A DNA stretch of 64,000 bases, from positions 1 to 64,000 of the forward strand of contig NZ_FOSV01000019.1 of NCBI RefSeq assembly GCF_900114375.1, read 5' to 3'. This document shows positions 1 through 8,569 of this stretch, in pieces. Within the stretch, counting starts at the first letter, position 1. Each line of letters begins with the position of its first letter. The position numbers were made by a program, and so were the translations under genes. The notes below the pieces were generated by a model. It had not been told where the DNA came from and did not search any database. It saw only the letters and a program-made list of their open reading frames with translations. The DNA comes from Methylorubrum salsuginis. GTDB lineage: Bacteria; Pseudomonadota; Alphaproteobacteria; Rhizobiales; Beijerinckiaceae.

Positions 1-306
1 ACGCCATGCCCGTTAAAAGCGCGGTGCTGCCCGAACGAGCCGAGGCGCAAGGTCCCGCGCTCGATCTACGAGGGCGCACGGGACATGGCCCGCGACATCG
101 CACGCTCCGAGGAAGGCAAAACCTCACGGCGCGAGCGCAAGAAGGTCGAGATGCTGTTTGCCCACCTCAAGCGCATCCTGAAGCTCGACCGCCTCCGGCT
201 ACGAGGGCCAAACGGAGCGAAGGACGAGTTCCACCTCGCAGCCGCAGCCCAGAACCTGAAGAAGCTCGCAAAGATCATCCCGGTCCCGCAGCCGAGCCCG
301 GCTTGA
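1..306 (+). pseudogene. IS1182-like transposase, C-terminal part (cut by window edge)
   Basis: An open frame enters from the left edge in frame 1 and reads without a stop to the TGA ending at 306. The visible part starts with the Cys-rich stretch CPLKARCCPNEPRRKVPRS and continues through ARDIARSEEG to a basic helical region with VEMLFAHLKRILKLDRLRLRG, which resembles the C-terminus of IS1182-type DDE transposases. The end of the frame looks natural, so the element may be intact upstream or may be a remnant; the window cannot tell. About 75 bases after the stop, near 375-400, the sequence gagtttttcgacggaatcga looks like the terminal inverted repeat of such elements. Confidence 0.75.
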
Positions 307-373
307 CCGGCCGGGCACACACCGGTCCAACGGCAAAAGCCCATCCCGTCCGACGGTGAGCGTGGGGGCCACC

Positions 374-400
374 GAGTTTTTCGACGGAATCGACCCAAAG
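374..400. mobile_element. probable right end of the IS1182-like element
   Basis: The sequence reading gagtttttcgacggaatcga lies just downstream of the transposase stop. IS1182-type elements commonly end with a similar GAGTTTTTCGACAG-like inverted repeat. The matching left end is outside the window, so the call rests on recall of the family and on position only. Confidence 0.4.
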
Positions 401-486
401 AAGACGCTCGACACAGAATTTTAGCATCGAGGGATCATGCATGAGCGGAGCCTAATTCTCAGCATTGCGGTGATCCAGAGTGCGAA

Positions 487-1029
487 ATGCAGTGGACGAG
501 CCTCAGAGCTATCTACGTCGTAGTCGGAGACGTCTGCCTCCGCTTGGTAGGCCTACAAGACAGAGACAAGCAAAAAACAGAGACCGTCCGTTTCTTGCTG
601 GCCATGGCCCTCATGTGGCTGGTTGGAGCGGGGTACTTTGCCCGGAAGACATTCCTCGAATTTGAAGACGTGACGGTGCTGCGCACTGGGCAGCGTGTCG
701 ACGCGCGCGTGACACGCGTGGAACTGCTGTCGAAAGGTGCCGTCAAGGCAACCCTCACCTACGATAGCTCCGGCGCGGGAGGTCCACCCAACTGCTCGCA
801 GGATGTGTCGATGGGTTATCGACCTTCGTGGTTGTCCAGTGGGAAGCAGATCACCGTCAGCATCCGCCCTGGTTCGTGCACTCGCCCTGTGATCTGGACG
901 TCCGAGAAATGGGCTTGGATCTTAGCGGGCAGCTCGCTCTTCATACTGGCGTGCAGTTTCGTCATGGGAATGGCGTGGATCCGATGCGTCCGGGACGGTT
1001 CCAAGCGACCTGACCAGGCGCTCCCGTGA
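487..1029 (+). CDS. DUF3592-like two-pass membrane protein
   Basis: This 180-residue protein of unknown function has a membrane helix at about residues 37-55 (LLAMALMWLVGAGYF) and a second at about 140-162. Between them lies a soluble stretch with the pattern TGQRVDARVTRVE followed by a beta-rich segment holding two cysteines. That arrangement resembles DUF3592 proteins, whose role is unknown. The ATG at 487 is used; an in-frame ATG at 604 would cut into the first helix. It sits alone between the IS remnant and a minus-strand gene, so it may be part of an accessory patch. Family assignment is by pattern only. Confidence 0.55.
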   Translation: MQWTSLRAIYVVVGDVCLRLVGLQDRDKQKTETVRFLLAMALMWLVGAGYFARKTFLEFEDVTVLRTGQRVDARVTRVELLSKGAVKATLTYDSSGAGGPPNCSQDVSMGYRPSWLSSGKQITVSIRPGSCTRPVIWTSEKWAWILAGSSLFILACSFVMGMAWIRCVRDGSKRPDQALP

Positions 1030-1098
1030 CACTGCCAAACACATCCGCTTCCCACCCTCAGCGGCCCTTTGCACGGTCCCGCGGATCGCGTGTTGAAC

Positions 1099-1920
1099 CT
1101 AATCCCACTCCCGCGGCCAGCTCTCCTCCAGATGCGGCCCGAGCCGCACCGCCCAGACCCTTTTCGCGAGCCCCGTCGCATCGTCGGTCTCGACCGCGAC
1201 GCCGCAGAGCGTGCCGGGGCCGGTGGCGGCTTCCAGGCGGGAGCCGGGCGTCTTCTGGAGGAAGCGGCGCACCGGTTCCTCCTTCTGCATGCCGAGCACC
1301 GAATCATAGTCGCCGCACATGCCGGCATCCGAAAGGTAGGCGGTGCCGTGGGGCAGGACGCGGTGGTCGGCGGTCGGCGCGTGGGTGTGGGTGCCGACGA
1401 CGAGGCTCGCGCGGCCATCGAGGAAATGGCCCATCGCCTGCTTCTCGCTGGTGGCCTCGGCGTGCATGTCGACGATCACGGCGTCGGCCGCCGCACCCAG
1501 CGGGCAGGCCTCCAGCTCGCGGTCGGCGGCCGCGAAGGGGTCGTCGAGCGGGTCGAGATAGATGCGGCCCATGACGTTGACGACGAGGACGCGGGCGCCG
1601 CGGGCCGTCTCGATCACCGTGGCGCCCCGGCCCGGCGTGCCCGGCGGGTAGTTCGCCGGCCGGATCAGCCGCGGCTGGCGGGCGATGAAGACCAGCGCCT
1701 CGCGCTGGTCAAAGGAGTGGTTGCCGAGCGTCACCGCGTCGGCGCCGGCCTGCAGGATCTCGTCGCAGATCGATTCGGTGATGCCGAAGCCGCCCGCCGC
1801 GTTCTCGCCGTTGATGATGACGCAATCGAGCCGCCAGCGCTCGCGCAGGCGGGGCAGGCGCTCCGCCACCGCGTGGCGGCCGGGGCGTCCGACGATGTCG
1901 CCGAGGAAGAGGATGCGCAT
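1099..1920 (-). CDS. TIGR00282-family metallophosphoesterase (YmdB-like)
   Basis: This 273-residue enzyme starts with MRILFLGDIVGRPGR, the first metal-binding block (GDxxGxxGR) of the YmdB/TIGR00282 calcineurin-like phosphoesterases. Further blocks are visible: INGENAAGG (about 38-46), TLGNHSFDQ (about 65-73), and VGTHTHAPTADHRVLP with the DAGMCGDYDSVLG signature late in the protein. Family members hydrolyse cyclic nucleotides such as 2',3'-cAMP in Bacillus; the substrate here is not known. It lies 5 bases downstream of the cyclo-ligase gene on the same strand, so the two are almost certainly co-transcribed. Confidence 0.9.
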   Translation of the reverse strand: MRILFLGDIVGRPGRHAVAERLPRLRERWRLDCVIINGENAAGGFGITESICDEILQAGADAVTLGNHSFDQREALVFIARQPRLIRPANYPPGTPGRGATVIETARGARVLVVNVMGRIYLDPLDDPFAAADRELEACPLGAAADAVIVDMHAEATSEKQAMGHFLDGRASLVVGTHTHAPTADHRVLPHGTAYLSDAGMCGDYDSVLGMQKEEPVRRFLQKTPGSRLEAATGPGTLCGVAVETDDATGLAKRVWAVRLGPHLEESWPREWD

Positions 1921-1925
1921 GAAAT

Positions 1926-2519
1926 CTAGCTCTGCCGAAGAGGCACGCGACCTTCTTCGGTGACCATATGGTCAAGGGGGCGGTCGTGCGGCTCGGCCGG
2001 GACTTGCCCGATCTCCTGCACCGAGAACGCGATGCCGACGGTCAACACCGGGCCGTTCTTCGACAGCCGCTCGATCGCCTGATCGTAATAGCCGGCGCCG
2101 TAGCCGATGCGCTGGCCGGCCCGGTCGAAGGCGGCGAGCGGCACGATCAGGGCGGTCGGGTCGAGCGGGGGCAGGTCGTCGCGCGGTTCGGACAGGCCGA
2201 AGCTGCCCTTCACCAGTTCCTCGCCGGCCCGCCATTCGCGGAAGACGAGGCCCTGCTTCGTCACCTTCGGCAAGGCCACGCGCTGGCCGCGGGCGAACAG
2301 CCGCTCGATCAGCGGGCGCGGATCGATCTCGCTGCGGATCGGCCAGAAGGCGCCGACGAGGGGCGCATCGGCCAGTTCCGGGATTTGCCCGATGATCGTC
2401 TCGGCCACGGCCTGCGCGCCAGCGGCGCGGGCCTCGGGGGAGAGCGCGTCGCGCCGGGCCAGAACCTCGGCGCGGAGTTGCGCCTTGTGGGCGCGAAGGG
2501 GGGAAGAGTGCGGAGCCAC
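1926..2519 (-). CDS. 5-formyltetrahydrofolate cyclo-ligase
   Basis: The 197-residue protein would convert 5-formyl-THF to 5,10-methenyl-THF with ATP, recycling folate in the cytosol. It shows the family order: an N-terminal basic helix (KAQLRAEVLARRDALSPEARA), a central YPxxR-like region (ALPKVTKQGLVFREW) and the nucleotide-binding C-terminal block PLAAFDRAGQRIGYGAGYYD. Length is normal for the family. Directly upstream on the same strand lies 6S RNA, an arrangement conserved in proteobacteria where ssrS precedes this gene (ygfA/fau in E. coli). In a methylotroph the enzyme would also bear on one-carbon flux. Confidence 0.93.
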   Translation of the reverse strand: MAPHSSPLRAHKAQLRAEVLARRDALSPEARAAGAQAVAETIIGQIPELADAPLVGAFWPIRSEIDPRPLIERLFARGQRVALPKVTKQGLVFREWRAGEELVKGSFGLSEPRDDLPPLDPTALIVPLAAFDRAGQRIGYGAGYYDQAIERLSKNGPVLTVGIAFSVQEIGQVPAEPHDRPLDHMVTEEGRVPLRQS

Positions 2520-2524
2520 CTGAG

Positions 2525-2690
2525 CCGTCGGAGTGTCGATCCCGGGAAACCTACAGAGTAGGTGGGCGCCGTGTTGGCCAAGTCCACGGACGAGGCCAGG
2601 AACAGCTCCCTAGGGAGTCGATAAGGCCCCGGGGAAAGTTCTCCTGACGAACCCTGCAGCCCCGCCCACGAGATGTAGAGCCGGCGCGGC
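2525..2690 (-). ncRNA. ssrS: 6S RNA
   Basis: 6S RNA binds the housekeeping RNA polymerase holoenzyme and dampens transcription in stationary phase. Read on the minus strand, the region shows the alphaproteobacterial pattern: GGGCTGCAGGGTTCGTCAGG in the 5' arm, an open central bulge, and a 3' arm containing CCCACCTACTCTGTAGGTTT followed by CCCGGGATCGACAC. An outer pairing GAGCCG (2692-2687) with CGGCTC (2527-2522) would close the stem, although a local hairpin competes at the 5' end. Position immediately upstream of the cyclo-ligase gene and close to zapA matches the conserved zapA-ssrS-fau order. Ends are approximate. Confidence 0.85.
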
Positions 2691-2833
2691 TCCGGCGCTA
2701 GGGGGAAACGTGCGCGATTTCGAACCGCCGGCCCCGCGTGGATCGCAGGCCGGATCGGCCGGTGCATCCTCTTGCGAGCCAGAGTTGGAGATGGCCTGTC
2801 GATCGCGCTTGCGAGGGGGGTACCCCTCGCAGA

Positions 2834-3244
2834 TCACCAGCCGAGCATCGTAAAGATGATTTTGTTGACCTCAAGTAGTGCCCGAATCCCGCCAAGACAA
2901 ATTACAATCATTAAAATCAATGATAGCCAGATATTTTTCACAATTATTGGAATACAGACCGCCAAAGCAAGGCCCGCGCACATGATGCCGGAAGTCGTCA
3001 GGTATCTCGTTTTGTTCATGTAATTCCAGCTGCCGCCCTCCATGGGTCCTTCCGTCATCCCCCAGGGAAAGCAATTGTGGGTCCGTTCGCCCGAAGGAGC
3101 GCGACAGTCGCTCGATCCCGCCGCAGAAATGAGATCCATCAAAAGAAGAGCAAGCAAGATCAGCAAAACGAATTGAAATAAAACTCTAACGATTTTCATT
3201 ATTTTCAAAAACACGACATATGCAGAATTTGAAGAATGGCGCAT
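2834..3244 (-). CDS. AT-rich hypothetical membrane protein
   Basis: A 136-residue protein of no recognised family. It has a hydrophobic helix at about residues 10-38 (FQFVLLILLALLLMDLI), a short Cys-containing loop (CRAPSGERTHNCFPWG), and two or three further hydrophobic helices in the C-terminal half (IMCAGLALAVCIPIIV, LSLILMIVICLGGI). The ATG at 3244 was chosen; a TTG at 3292 would add 16 residues. Base composition is clearly more AT-rich than all neighbours and codon use is atypical, which suggests acquisition. It is inserted between zapA and 6S RNA, genes that are normally adjacent. Confidence 0.6.
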   Translation of the reverse strand: MRHSSNSAYVVFLKIMKIVRVLFQFVLLILLALLLMDLISAAGSSDCRAPSGERTHNCFPWGMTEGPMEGGSWNYMNKTRYLTTSGIMCAGLALAVCIPIIVKNIWLSLILMIVICLGGIRALLEVNKIIFTMLGW

Positions 3245-3353
3245 CGAGTTGAGGTCTCGTTCAGTGCTGGGATCCAAGTATGAATGCGTCAAGAGTCCAG
3301 CCTGCCGGCCGATGGTACAGCATCAGTCGGTCGTTCAACCCGGCCGTCGATTT

Positions 3354-3689
3354 TCAGCCCCCCGAATGCCCCGACAAAGCCCGCGCCAGCCGGTCGATCC
3401 GTTCGGCGGCGACGCCGACGCCCGCGGCGAGGCGGGCCTGCTCGCCGGCTTCGCGGGCGGCATCACGCTCCATGTCGGCGATGCGGCGCCGGGCCTCCTG
3501 CAACTCATCCACCAGCGTCAGCGCCGCCATGACCTGAAGGCGCATGTCGCCGATCTCGCCGAAGGCCCCGCGCATGTCGGCGATCCGCTTGTCGAGGTCG
3601 TGGGCCAACGCTTCGAGATGGCTCTCCTCGCCCTCGCCGCAGGCCATGCGGTAGCTCTTGCCCGCGATGGTGACGCTGACATGGGGCAT
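3354..3689 (-). CDS. zapA: cell division protein ZapA
   Basis: A 111-residue ZapA. It begins with the ZapA fold motif VSVTIAGKSYRMACGEGEE and continues into a helical region (LEALAHDLDKRIADMRGAFG, MRLQVMAALTLVDELQEAR) and a long C-terminal coiled coil. ZapA tetramers cross-link FtsZ protofilaments and stabilise the Z-ring at midcell. It lies 20 bases downstream of a short coiled-coil gene on the same strand, the pairing known in Caulobacter for ZapA and ZauP. Downstream come an AT-rich orphan gene and 6S RNA. Confidence 0.93.
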   Translation of the reverse strand: MPHVSVTIAGKSYRMACGEGEESHLEALAHDLDKRIADMRGAFGEIGDMRLQVMAALTLVDELQEARRRIADMERDAAREAGEQARLAAGVGVAAERIDRLARALSGHSGG

Positions 3690-3709
3690 GGGACGCGCAC
3701 TCTTTCGCC

Positions 3710-4012
3710 TTACGAGCCGGACGGGCCGGACAGGACATCCTTGACGGTCTCGATGGCGCGATCGAGGCGGCGCCCGACCTCGCCGGTGGTGACGTTCATC
3801 CGGGCGAGCCGGGCGCCCGCGGCGTCGAGTTCGGCGGCCAATCGCGCGCGATCCTCCTCCAGCAGGGCGAACTCGGTCTCCCGGTCGCCGCGGCTGCGCT
3901 CCGCCTCTAGACGCCGCGCCACTGCCGTCTCCAGCAATGCCAGGGCCGCGTCGAGCCGACCGATCGCTTCCTCGAGCGGAATTGCCGCCGCCTTCTCACC
4001 AGCCTTCGCCAT
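3710..4012 (-). CDS. DUF4164-like coiled-coil protein, probable ZapA partner
   Basis: A 100-residue acidic/basic helical protein (IPLEEAIGRLDAALALLETA, then ETEFALLEEDRARLAAELDA) predicted to be one continuous coiled coil. The ATG at 4012 (MAKAGEK) is preferred over an upstream in-frame start at 4105 because the extra residues are not helical and overlap the promoter region. It is co-transcribed with zapA, 20 bases upstream of it. In Caulobacter the equivalent operon partner, ZauP, binds ZapA and focuses the Z-ring. That role is an inference from position and shape, since sequence conservation of such coils is low. Confidence 0.7.
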   Translation of the reverse strand: MAKAGEKAAAIPLEEAIGRLDAALALLETAVARRLEAERSRGDRETEFALLEEDRARLAAELDAAGARLARMNVTTGEVGRRLDRAIETVKDVLSGPSGS

Positions 4013-4110
4013 ACTGCCCGGTTGATCCTTCCCCGTCCTGCCTCGCTGTTGAGAGGTTTCAGCCAAGCGCATTCGAAATTCCAGCCTGTTCGCAGCGGCA
4101 CCCACGATCT

Positions 4111-4138
4111 TTGACAGCCCCGGCCCCCATGTTAGAGA
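4111..4138 (+). promoter_or_regulatory. possible sigma-70 promoter of gap
   Basis: A perfect TTGACA at 4111-4116 is followed after 16 bases by TAGAGA at 4133-4138. It sits in the 376-base gap between the divergent coiled-coil gene and gap, and would leave a leader of about 240 bases before the gap ATG. I see no other coding signal in 4139-4388. A second, nearer promoter is possible. Confidence 0.4.
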
Positions 4139-4388
4139 GCCCGCGCCCGGCCTCCCGCGCTCTCCGCGCGCCGCCGCCCATCGGAATCCCGACCGTGCCC
4201 CTGACAGGCTCCCCGCGCAAACCGTCCGCCGTCCGGACGCGTGCGGGTGCGTCTCCGGTCCCGGTTCATGTCAGGTTCAGTGCGGCCCCGCTTGGAGCGG
4301 TCCCGCATTCGCAGGCGGGGCGCCCGCCCGCCGCATCCCCGCTTCCCCGTCGGCGCGAAGGCGCGCCCCAAAGCCAAGGAGTCACGCC

Positions 4389-5396
4389 GTGACCGTCAAG
4401 GTTGCCATCAACGGCTTCGGCCGCATCGGCCGCAACGTGCTGCGCGCCATCGTCGAGGCCGGCCGCACCGACATCGAGGTCGTGGCGATCAACGATCTCG
4501 GGCCCGTGGAGACCAACGCCCACCTGCTGCGCTACGATTCCGTCCACGGCCGCTTCCCGGCCGAGGTCGCCGTCGAGGGCGATGCCATCGTGATCAACGG
4601 CAAGCGCATCAAGGTCACCGCCGTGCGCAACCCGGCCGAGCTGCCGCACCGCGATCTCGGCGTCGACATCGCCATGGAATGCACCGGCATCTTCACCTCG
4701 AAGGACAAGGCCAAGGCCCATCTCGATGCCGGCGCCAAGCGCGTCCTCGTCTCGGCGCCCGCCGACGGCGCCGACCTCACGGTCGTCTACGGCGTCAACC
4801 ACGCGGGCCTGACCGGCGAGCACCTCGTCGTCTCCAACGCCTCCTGCACCACGAACTGCCTGGCGCCGGTCGCCAAGGTGCTCAACGAGGCCGTCGGCAT
4901 CGAGCGCGGCTTCATGACGACGATCCACTCCTACACCAACGACCAGCCCTCGCTCGACCAGATGCACAAGGATCTGTACCGGGCCCGCGCCGCCTCGCTG
5001 TCGATGATCCCGACCACCACCGGCGCCGCCAAGGCCGTCGGCCTGGTCCTGCCGGAGCTGAAGGGCAAGCTCGACGGCACCTCGATCCGCGTGCCGACCC
5101 CGAACGTCTCGGCGGTCGATCTCGTCTTCACCGCCAAGCGCGCGACCTCGGTCGAGGAGATCAACGAGGCGATCAAGGCCGCCGCCGCCGGCCCGCTCAA
5201 GGGCGTGCTCGGCGTCACCGACCGGCCGAACGTGTCGATCGACTTCAACCACGATCCGCACTCGTCCACGTTCCACCTCGACCAGACCAAGGTCATGGAC
5301 GGCACCTTCGTGCGCATCCTGTCCTGGTACGACAACGAGTGGGGCTTCTCGAACCGCATGGCCGACACCGCCGTCGCCATGGCCAAGCTGATCTGA
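4389..5396 (+). CDS. gap: type I glyceraldehyde-3-phosphate dehydrogenase
   Basis: A 335-residue GAPDH catalysing reversible oxidative phosphorylation of glyceraldehyde 3-phosphate to 1,3-bisphosphoglycerate. The N-terminal NAD-binding motif [12 protein letters not shown] (residues 5-16), the catalytic block [12 protein letters not shown] with the nucleophile Cys153, the phosphate-binding [12 protein letters not shown] and the C-terminal [12 protein letters not shown] are all intact. A SD-like AAGGAG precedes the ATG by about 9 bases. It heads the cluster gap - membrane protein - pgk, so it probably serves gluconeogenesis and glycolysis. A strong GC hairpin follows the stop, so part of the transcript may end before the next gene. 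Confidence 0.97.
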   Translation: MTVKVAINGFGRIGRNVLRAIVEAGRTDIEVVAINDLGPVETNAHLLRYDSVHGRFPAEVAVEGDAIVINGKRIKVTAVRNPAELPHRDLGVDIAMECTGIFTSKDKAKAHLDAGAKRVLVSAPADGADLTVVYGVNHAGLTGEHLVVSNASCTTNCLAPVAKVLNEAVGIERGFMTTIHSYTNDQPSLDQMHKDLYRARAASLSMIPTTTGAAKAVGLVLPELKGKLDGTSIRVPTPNVSAVDLVFTAKRATSVEEINEAIKAAAAGPLKGVLGVTDRPNVSIDFNHDPHSSTFHLDQTKVMDGTFVRILSWYDNEWGFSNRMADTAVAMAKLI

Positions 5397-5416
5397 TCGC
5401 CTAGATCAGCCTGAAC

Positions 5417-5444
5417 GAGGCGGCCGGCTCGTGCCGGCCGCCTC
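5417..5444 (+). terminator. 12-bp GC hairpin after gap
   Basis: A perfect inverted repeat with arms gaggcggccggc (5417-5428) and gccggccgcctc (5433-5444) surrounds a 4-base loop 20 bases after the gap stop. There is no T-run after it, so it may be a partial terminator or an mRNA 3'-end stabiliser between gap and the next gene. Confidence 0.5.
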
Positions 5445-5493
5445 ACGCATGAACGGGGCTTCGGCCTCACTTCAAAACAACGGTGTGCACGCG

Positions 5494-5976
5494 ATGACCG
5501 AGACCTCGCCGACCAAGTCGTCCGGGACCGACTTCATCCCGACCACCCCGCCTCCCGCCGCGACGGTCACCCCGGCGCCGGCCCCGGCACCCGCGATCGG
5601 CAAGGCGGACCTGCCGGCCGCCAGTGCGGTCAACCATGCCGATCAGCTCGCCCGCATCGAGGACAAGGCGGCGCGCATCGAGGACAAGTACGCCCGCTCC
5701 GAGGCGCTGCTCTCGCGCGTCGAGGACAAGGTCGAGAACGCGTCCTCCCGCATGAACGAGGCGGCGCGCCAGGCCGATCTCGCCTCGCTGCGCGGCGAGG
5801 TCCGCGGCATGGCCGACCGCATCAACCGGCTGCCCGGCACCGGCGCCCTGGTGCTCACCGCCCTCATCACCGCCGTGCTGACCGTGGCCCTGATGGTCGC
5901 GGTGCAGCGGGCGAACCTCGACAAGCTGCTGCCGCCGAGCCTCGGCGGTCAGCCGCAGACGACCTCCAACCCGTAA
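5494..5976 (+). CDS. proline-rich, coiled-coil, C-terminally anchored membrane protein
   Basis: A 160-residue protein of unknown function lodged between gap and pgk. Its N-terminus is a disordered Pro/Ala/Thr stretch ([16 protein letters not shown]), followed by a heptad-like coiled coil with the repeated unit [17 protein letters not shown], then a single membrane helix ([19 protein letters not shown]) and a short tail. The ATG at 5494 (MTETSPTK) is favoured; a start at 5431 would translate through the gap terminator hairpin. It ends 11 bases before pgk, so it is co-transcribed with it. A tethering role for a glycolytic enzyme is conceivable but wholly speculative. Confidence 0.7.
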   Translation: MTETSPTKSSGTDFIPTTPPPAATVTPAPAPAPAIGKADLPAASAVNHADQLARIEDKAARIEDKYARSEALLSRVEDKVENASSRMNEAARQADLASLRGEVRGMADRINRLPGTGALVLTALITAVLTVALMVAVQRANLDKLLPPSLGGQPQTTSNP

Positions 5977-5987
5977 GAGCGACCGGC

Positions 5988-7190
5988 ATGCCCGACTTCC
6001 GCACCCTCGACGATGCCGGCCCGCTCCAGGGCAAGCGCGTGCTCCTGCGCGTGGACCTCAACGTGCCGATGGAAGCAGGCCGCGTCACCGACGCGACCCG
6101 CATCGAGCGGGTGGTGCCGACGATCCGCGAGATCGCCGACCAAGGCGGCAAGGTCATCCTGCTCGCCCATTTCGGCCGCCCGAAGGGCAAGCCGGACCCG
6201 AAGGATTCGCTGAAACCCATCCTGGCGACGCTCTCCGAAAAGGTCGGCAAGCCGGTGGCCTTCGGCGAGGATTGCGTCGGCGAGGCCGCGGCCTCCGCCG
6301 TTGGCGCCCTGAAGGACGGCGACGTGCTTCTTCTCGAAAACACCCGCTACCACGCGGGCGAGGAGAAGAACGATCCCGATTTCACCAAGGCGCTGGCCGC
6401 CAACGGCGACCTCTACGTCAACGAGGCGTTCTCGGCGGCGCATCGCGCCCACGCCTCGACCGAAGGCCTCGCCCGCGTGCTGCCGGCCTATGCCGGTCGC
6501 CTGATGCAGGCCGAACTCGACGCGCTCACCAAGGGCCTGGAATCGCCGGCTCGCCCGGTCATCGCCATCGTCGGCGGTGCCAAGGTCTCGACCAAGATCG
6601 ATCTCCTCGAAAACCTCGTCGCCAAGGTCGACATGCTGGTGATCGGCGGCGGCATGGCCAACACCTTCCTGCACGCGCAGGGCAAGGATGTCGGCAAGTC
6701 GCTGTGCGAGAAGGATCTTTCCGACACCGCCCAGCGCATCATGGCGGCGGCCAAGGAGAAGAACTGCACCATCATCCTGCCCGCCGATGCGCTGGTGGCG
6801 CGCGAGTTCAAGGCGAATGCCGAGAACGAGACGGTGCCGGTCGACGCCGTGCCGTCCGACGCGATGATCCTCGATGTGGGTGCCGCCTCCATGGCGACGA
6901 TCGACGGCGCCATCGACGAGGCCCGCACGCTGGTCTGGAACGGCCCGCTGGGCGCCTTCGAGCTGACCCCGTTCGACACCGGTACGGTCGCGGTGGCCCA
7001 GCACGCGGCGGCCCGCACCAAGGCCGGCCAACTCGTCAGCGTGGCCGGCGGCGGCGACACGGTGGCGGCGCTCAACCACGCGGGCGTGGGCGAGGCCTTC
7101 TCCTACGTCTCGACCGCGGGCGGCGCCTTCCTCGAATGGCTGGAAGGCAAGGAGCTGCCCGGCGTCGAGGCGCTGCGGGCGAAGGGCTGA
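5988..7190 (+). CDS. pgk: phosphoglycerate kinase
   Basis: A 400-residue cytosolic kinase interconverting 1,3-bisphosphoglycerate plus ADP and 3-phosphoglycerate plus ATP. The substrate-binding blocks RVDLNVPM (about 22-29) and [10 protein letters not shown] (about 57-66), the hinge region [13 protein letters not shown] and the C-terminal nucleotide-site motif [13 protein letters not shown] are intact, and length matches the family. It follows the small membrane protein by 11 bases and is part of the gap-pgk transcription unit. The stop is followed by a palindromic repeat element that separates it from fba. Confidence 0.97.
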   Translation: MPDFRTLDDAGPLQGKRVLLRVDLNVPMEAGRVTDATRIERVVPTIREIADQGGKVILLAHFGRPKGKPDPKDSLKPILATLSEKVGKPVAFGEDCVGEAAASAVGALKDGDVLLLENTRYHAGEEKNDPDFTKALAANGDLYVNEAFSAAHRAHASTEGLARVLPAYAGRLMQAELDALTKGLESPARPVIAIVGGAKVSTKIDLLENLVAKVDMLVIGGGMANTFLHAQGKDVGKSLCEKDLSDTAQRIMAAAKEKNCTIILPADALVAREFKANAENETVPVDAVPSDAMILDVGAASMATIDGAIDEARTLVWNGPLGAFELTPFDTGTVAVAQHAAARTKAGQLVSVAGGGDTVAALNHAGVGEAFSYVSTAGGAFLEWLEGKELPGVEALRAKG

Positions 7191-7203
7191 CGCAACGCTC
7201 ATA

Positions 7204-7356
7204 ACCCTCCCCCCTCTGCGGGGGAGGGTGCCTCGCGGATGCGAGGGGGAGAGGGGAGCGACGTTTCCTGGGAGTTCGCGTCGAACGCGGCCAAGCGGCA
7301 CCGTCGCTCCCCTCTCCCGACCCCCTCGGGGGCCACCCTCTCCCGCGGATGGGAGA
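7204..7356. repeat. composite palindromic intergenic repeat, copy 1
   Basis: The region between pgk and fba holds nested GC-rich inverted repeats. A small hairpin ccctcccccctctgcggggg opens it. Longer arms gggagaggggagcgacg (7247-7263) and cgtcgctcccctctccc (7302-7318) pair perfectly over 17 bp around a 38-base centre, and a second small palindrome (ccccctcgggggcc) plus ctctcccgcgg close it. A clear relative lies at 24773-24931 with the same modules. It is intergenic in both cases, which suggests a dispersed REP/MITE-like element; in this copy it may also help end pgk transcription. Confidence 0.65.
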
Positions 7357-7399
7357 GAAAAATCCGCGGAAGCGCCGTTACATTACACTCAAGTTTTTC

Positions 7400-7439
7400 G
7401 CGTCCGCGCGCAGCCTGACCGCACGGACGCGCCTATATA
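7400..7439 (+). promoter_or_regulatory. candidate fba promoter/operator
   Basis: The stretch before fba contains a TATATA (7434-7439) suited to a -10 box, with no good -35 at the right distance. Just upstream is a dyad, gcgtccg (7400-7406) and cggacgc (7424-7430), that could bind an activator. This would leave a leader of about 45 bases. The assignment is tentative. Confidence 0.3.
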
Positions 7440-7491
7440 CGCCCGAAAGGGATAGGCCCGCACGGGGGCCGCATCGGACGAGGATCGAACC

Positions 7492-8559
7492 ATGGCACGC
7501 ATCACCCTCCGGCAGCTCCTCGACCACGCCGCCGAGTACGGCTACGGCGTGCCCGCGTTCAACCTGAACAACATGGAGCAGGGGCTCGCCATCATGGCGG
7601 CGGCCGACGCCACCGATTCGCCGGTGATCCTCCAGGCGAGCCGCGGCGCGCGCGCCTATGCCAACGACGTGGTGCTGGCCAAGCTCATCGACGGCCTCGT
7701 GGAGATCTATCCGCACATTCCCGTCTGCATGCATCTCGACCACGGCAACAACGAAGCCACCTGCGCCACCGCGATTCAGTATGGCTTCACCTCGGTGATG
7801 ATGGACGGCTCCCTGAAGGCCGACGGCAAGACTCCGGCCGACTACAACTACAACGTCGAGATCACCCGCAACGTCACCAAGATGGCCCATTGGGCCGGCG
7901 TCTCGGTCGAGGGTGAGCTGGGCGTGCTCGGCTCGCTCGAGAGCGGCACCGGCGAGGCCGAGGACGGCCACGGCGCCGAGGGCGAACTCTCCCACGACCA
8001 GCTCCTGACCGATCCGGACGAGGCGGTGAAGTTCGTGCGCGAGACCAAGGTCGATGCGCTCGCGGTGGCCATGGGCACCAGCCACGGCGCCTACAAGTTC
8101 ACCCGCCAGCCCGACGGCGACGTGCTCGCCATGAACGTGATCGAGGAAATCCACCGCCGCCTGCCGACGACCCACCTCGTCATGCACGGCTCCTCGTCCG
8201 TGCCGCAGGAGCTGCAGGACATCATCAACAAGTTCGGCGGCCAAATGAAGCCGACCTGGGGCGTGCCGGTGGAGGAGATCCAGCGCGGCATCAAGCACGG
8301 CGTGCGCAAGATCAACATCGACACCGACAACCGCATGGCGATGACCGGCCAGATCCGCCGCATCCTCACGGAGAGCCCGGAGGAGTTCGATCCGCGCAAG
8401 TACCTGAAGCCCGCCATGGAGGCGATGAGCAAGCTGTGCAAGCAGCGCTTCGAGGAGTTCGGCACCGCCGGCCAGGGCACGAAGATCCGTCCGATCTCGG
8501 TCGCCGAGATGGCCAAGCGCTATGCCAGCGGCTCCCTCGACCCCCGCATCGACGCCTGA
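7492..8559 (+). CDS. fba: class II fructose-bisphosphate aldolase (Calvin-cycle subtype)
   Basis: A 355-residue zinc aldolase cleaving or forming fructose 1,6-bisphosphate; in methylotrophs and autotrophs the same subtype also handles sedoheptulose 1,7-bisphosphate. The Zn-binding HLDHGNN (about 82-88), the active-site block [15 protein letters not shown], the Lys/His-containing GTSHGAYKF, the MHGSSSVP segment and the phosphate-binding [11 protein letters not shown] are all present. The long form with [16 protein letters not shown] near the C-terminus is typical of CbbA-like proteins. It ends 10 bases before the next gene, with which it is probably co-transcribed. Confidence 0.95.
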   Translation: MARITLRQLLDHAAEYGYGVPAFNLNNMEQGLAIMAAADATDSPVILQASRGARAYANDVVLAKLIDGLVEIYPHIPVCMHLDHGNNEATCATAIQYGFTSVMMDGSLKADGKTPADYNYNVEITRNVTKMAHWAGVSVEGELGVLGSLESGTGEAEDGHGAEGELSHDQLLTDPDEAVKFVRETKVDALAVAMGTSHGAYKFTRQPDGDVLAMNVIEEIHRRLPTTHLVMHGSSSVPQELQDIINKFGGQMKPTWGVPVEEIQRGIKHGVRKINIDTDNRMAMTGQIRRILTESPEEFDPRKYLKPAMEAMSKLCKQRFEEFGTAGQGTKIRPISVAEMAKRYASGSLDPRIDA

Positions 8560-8569
8560 GGCCACCGAC

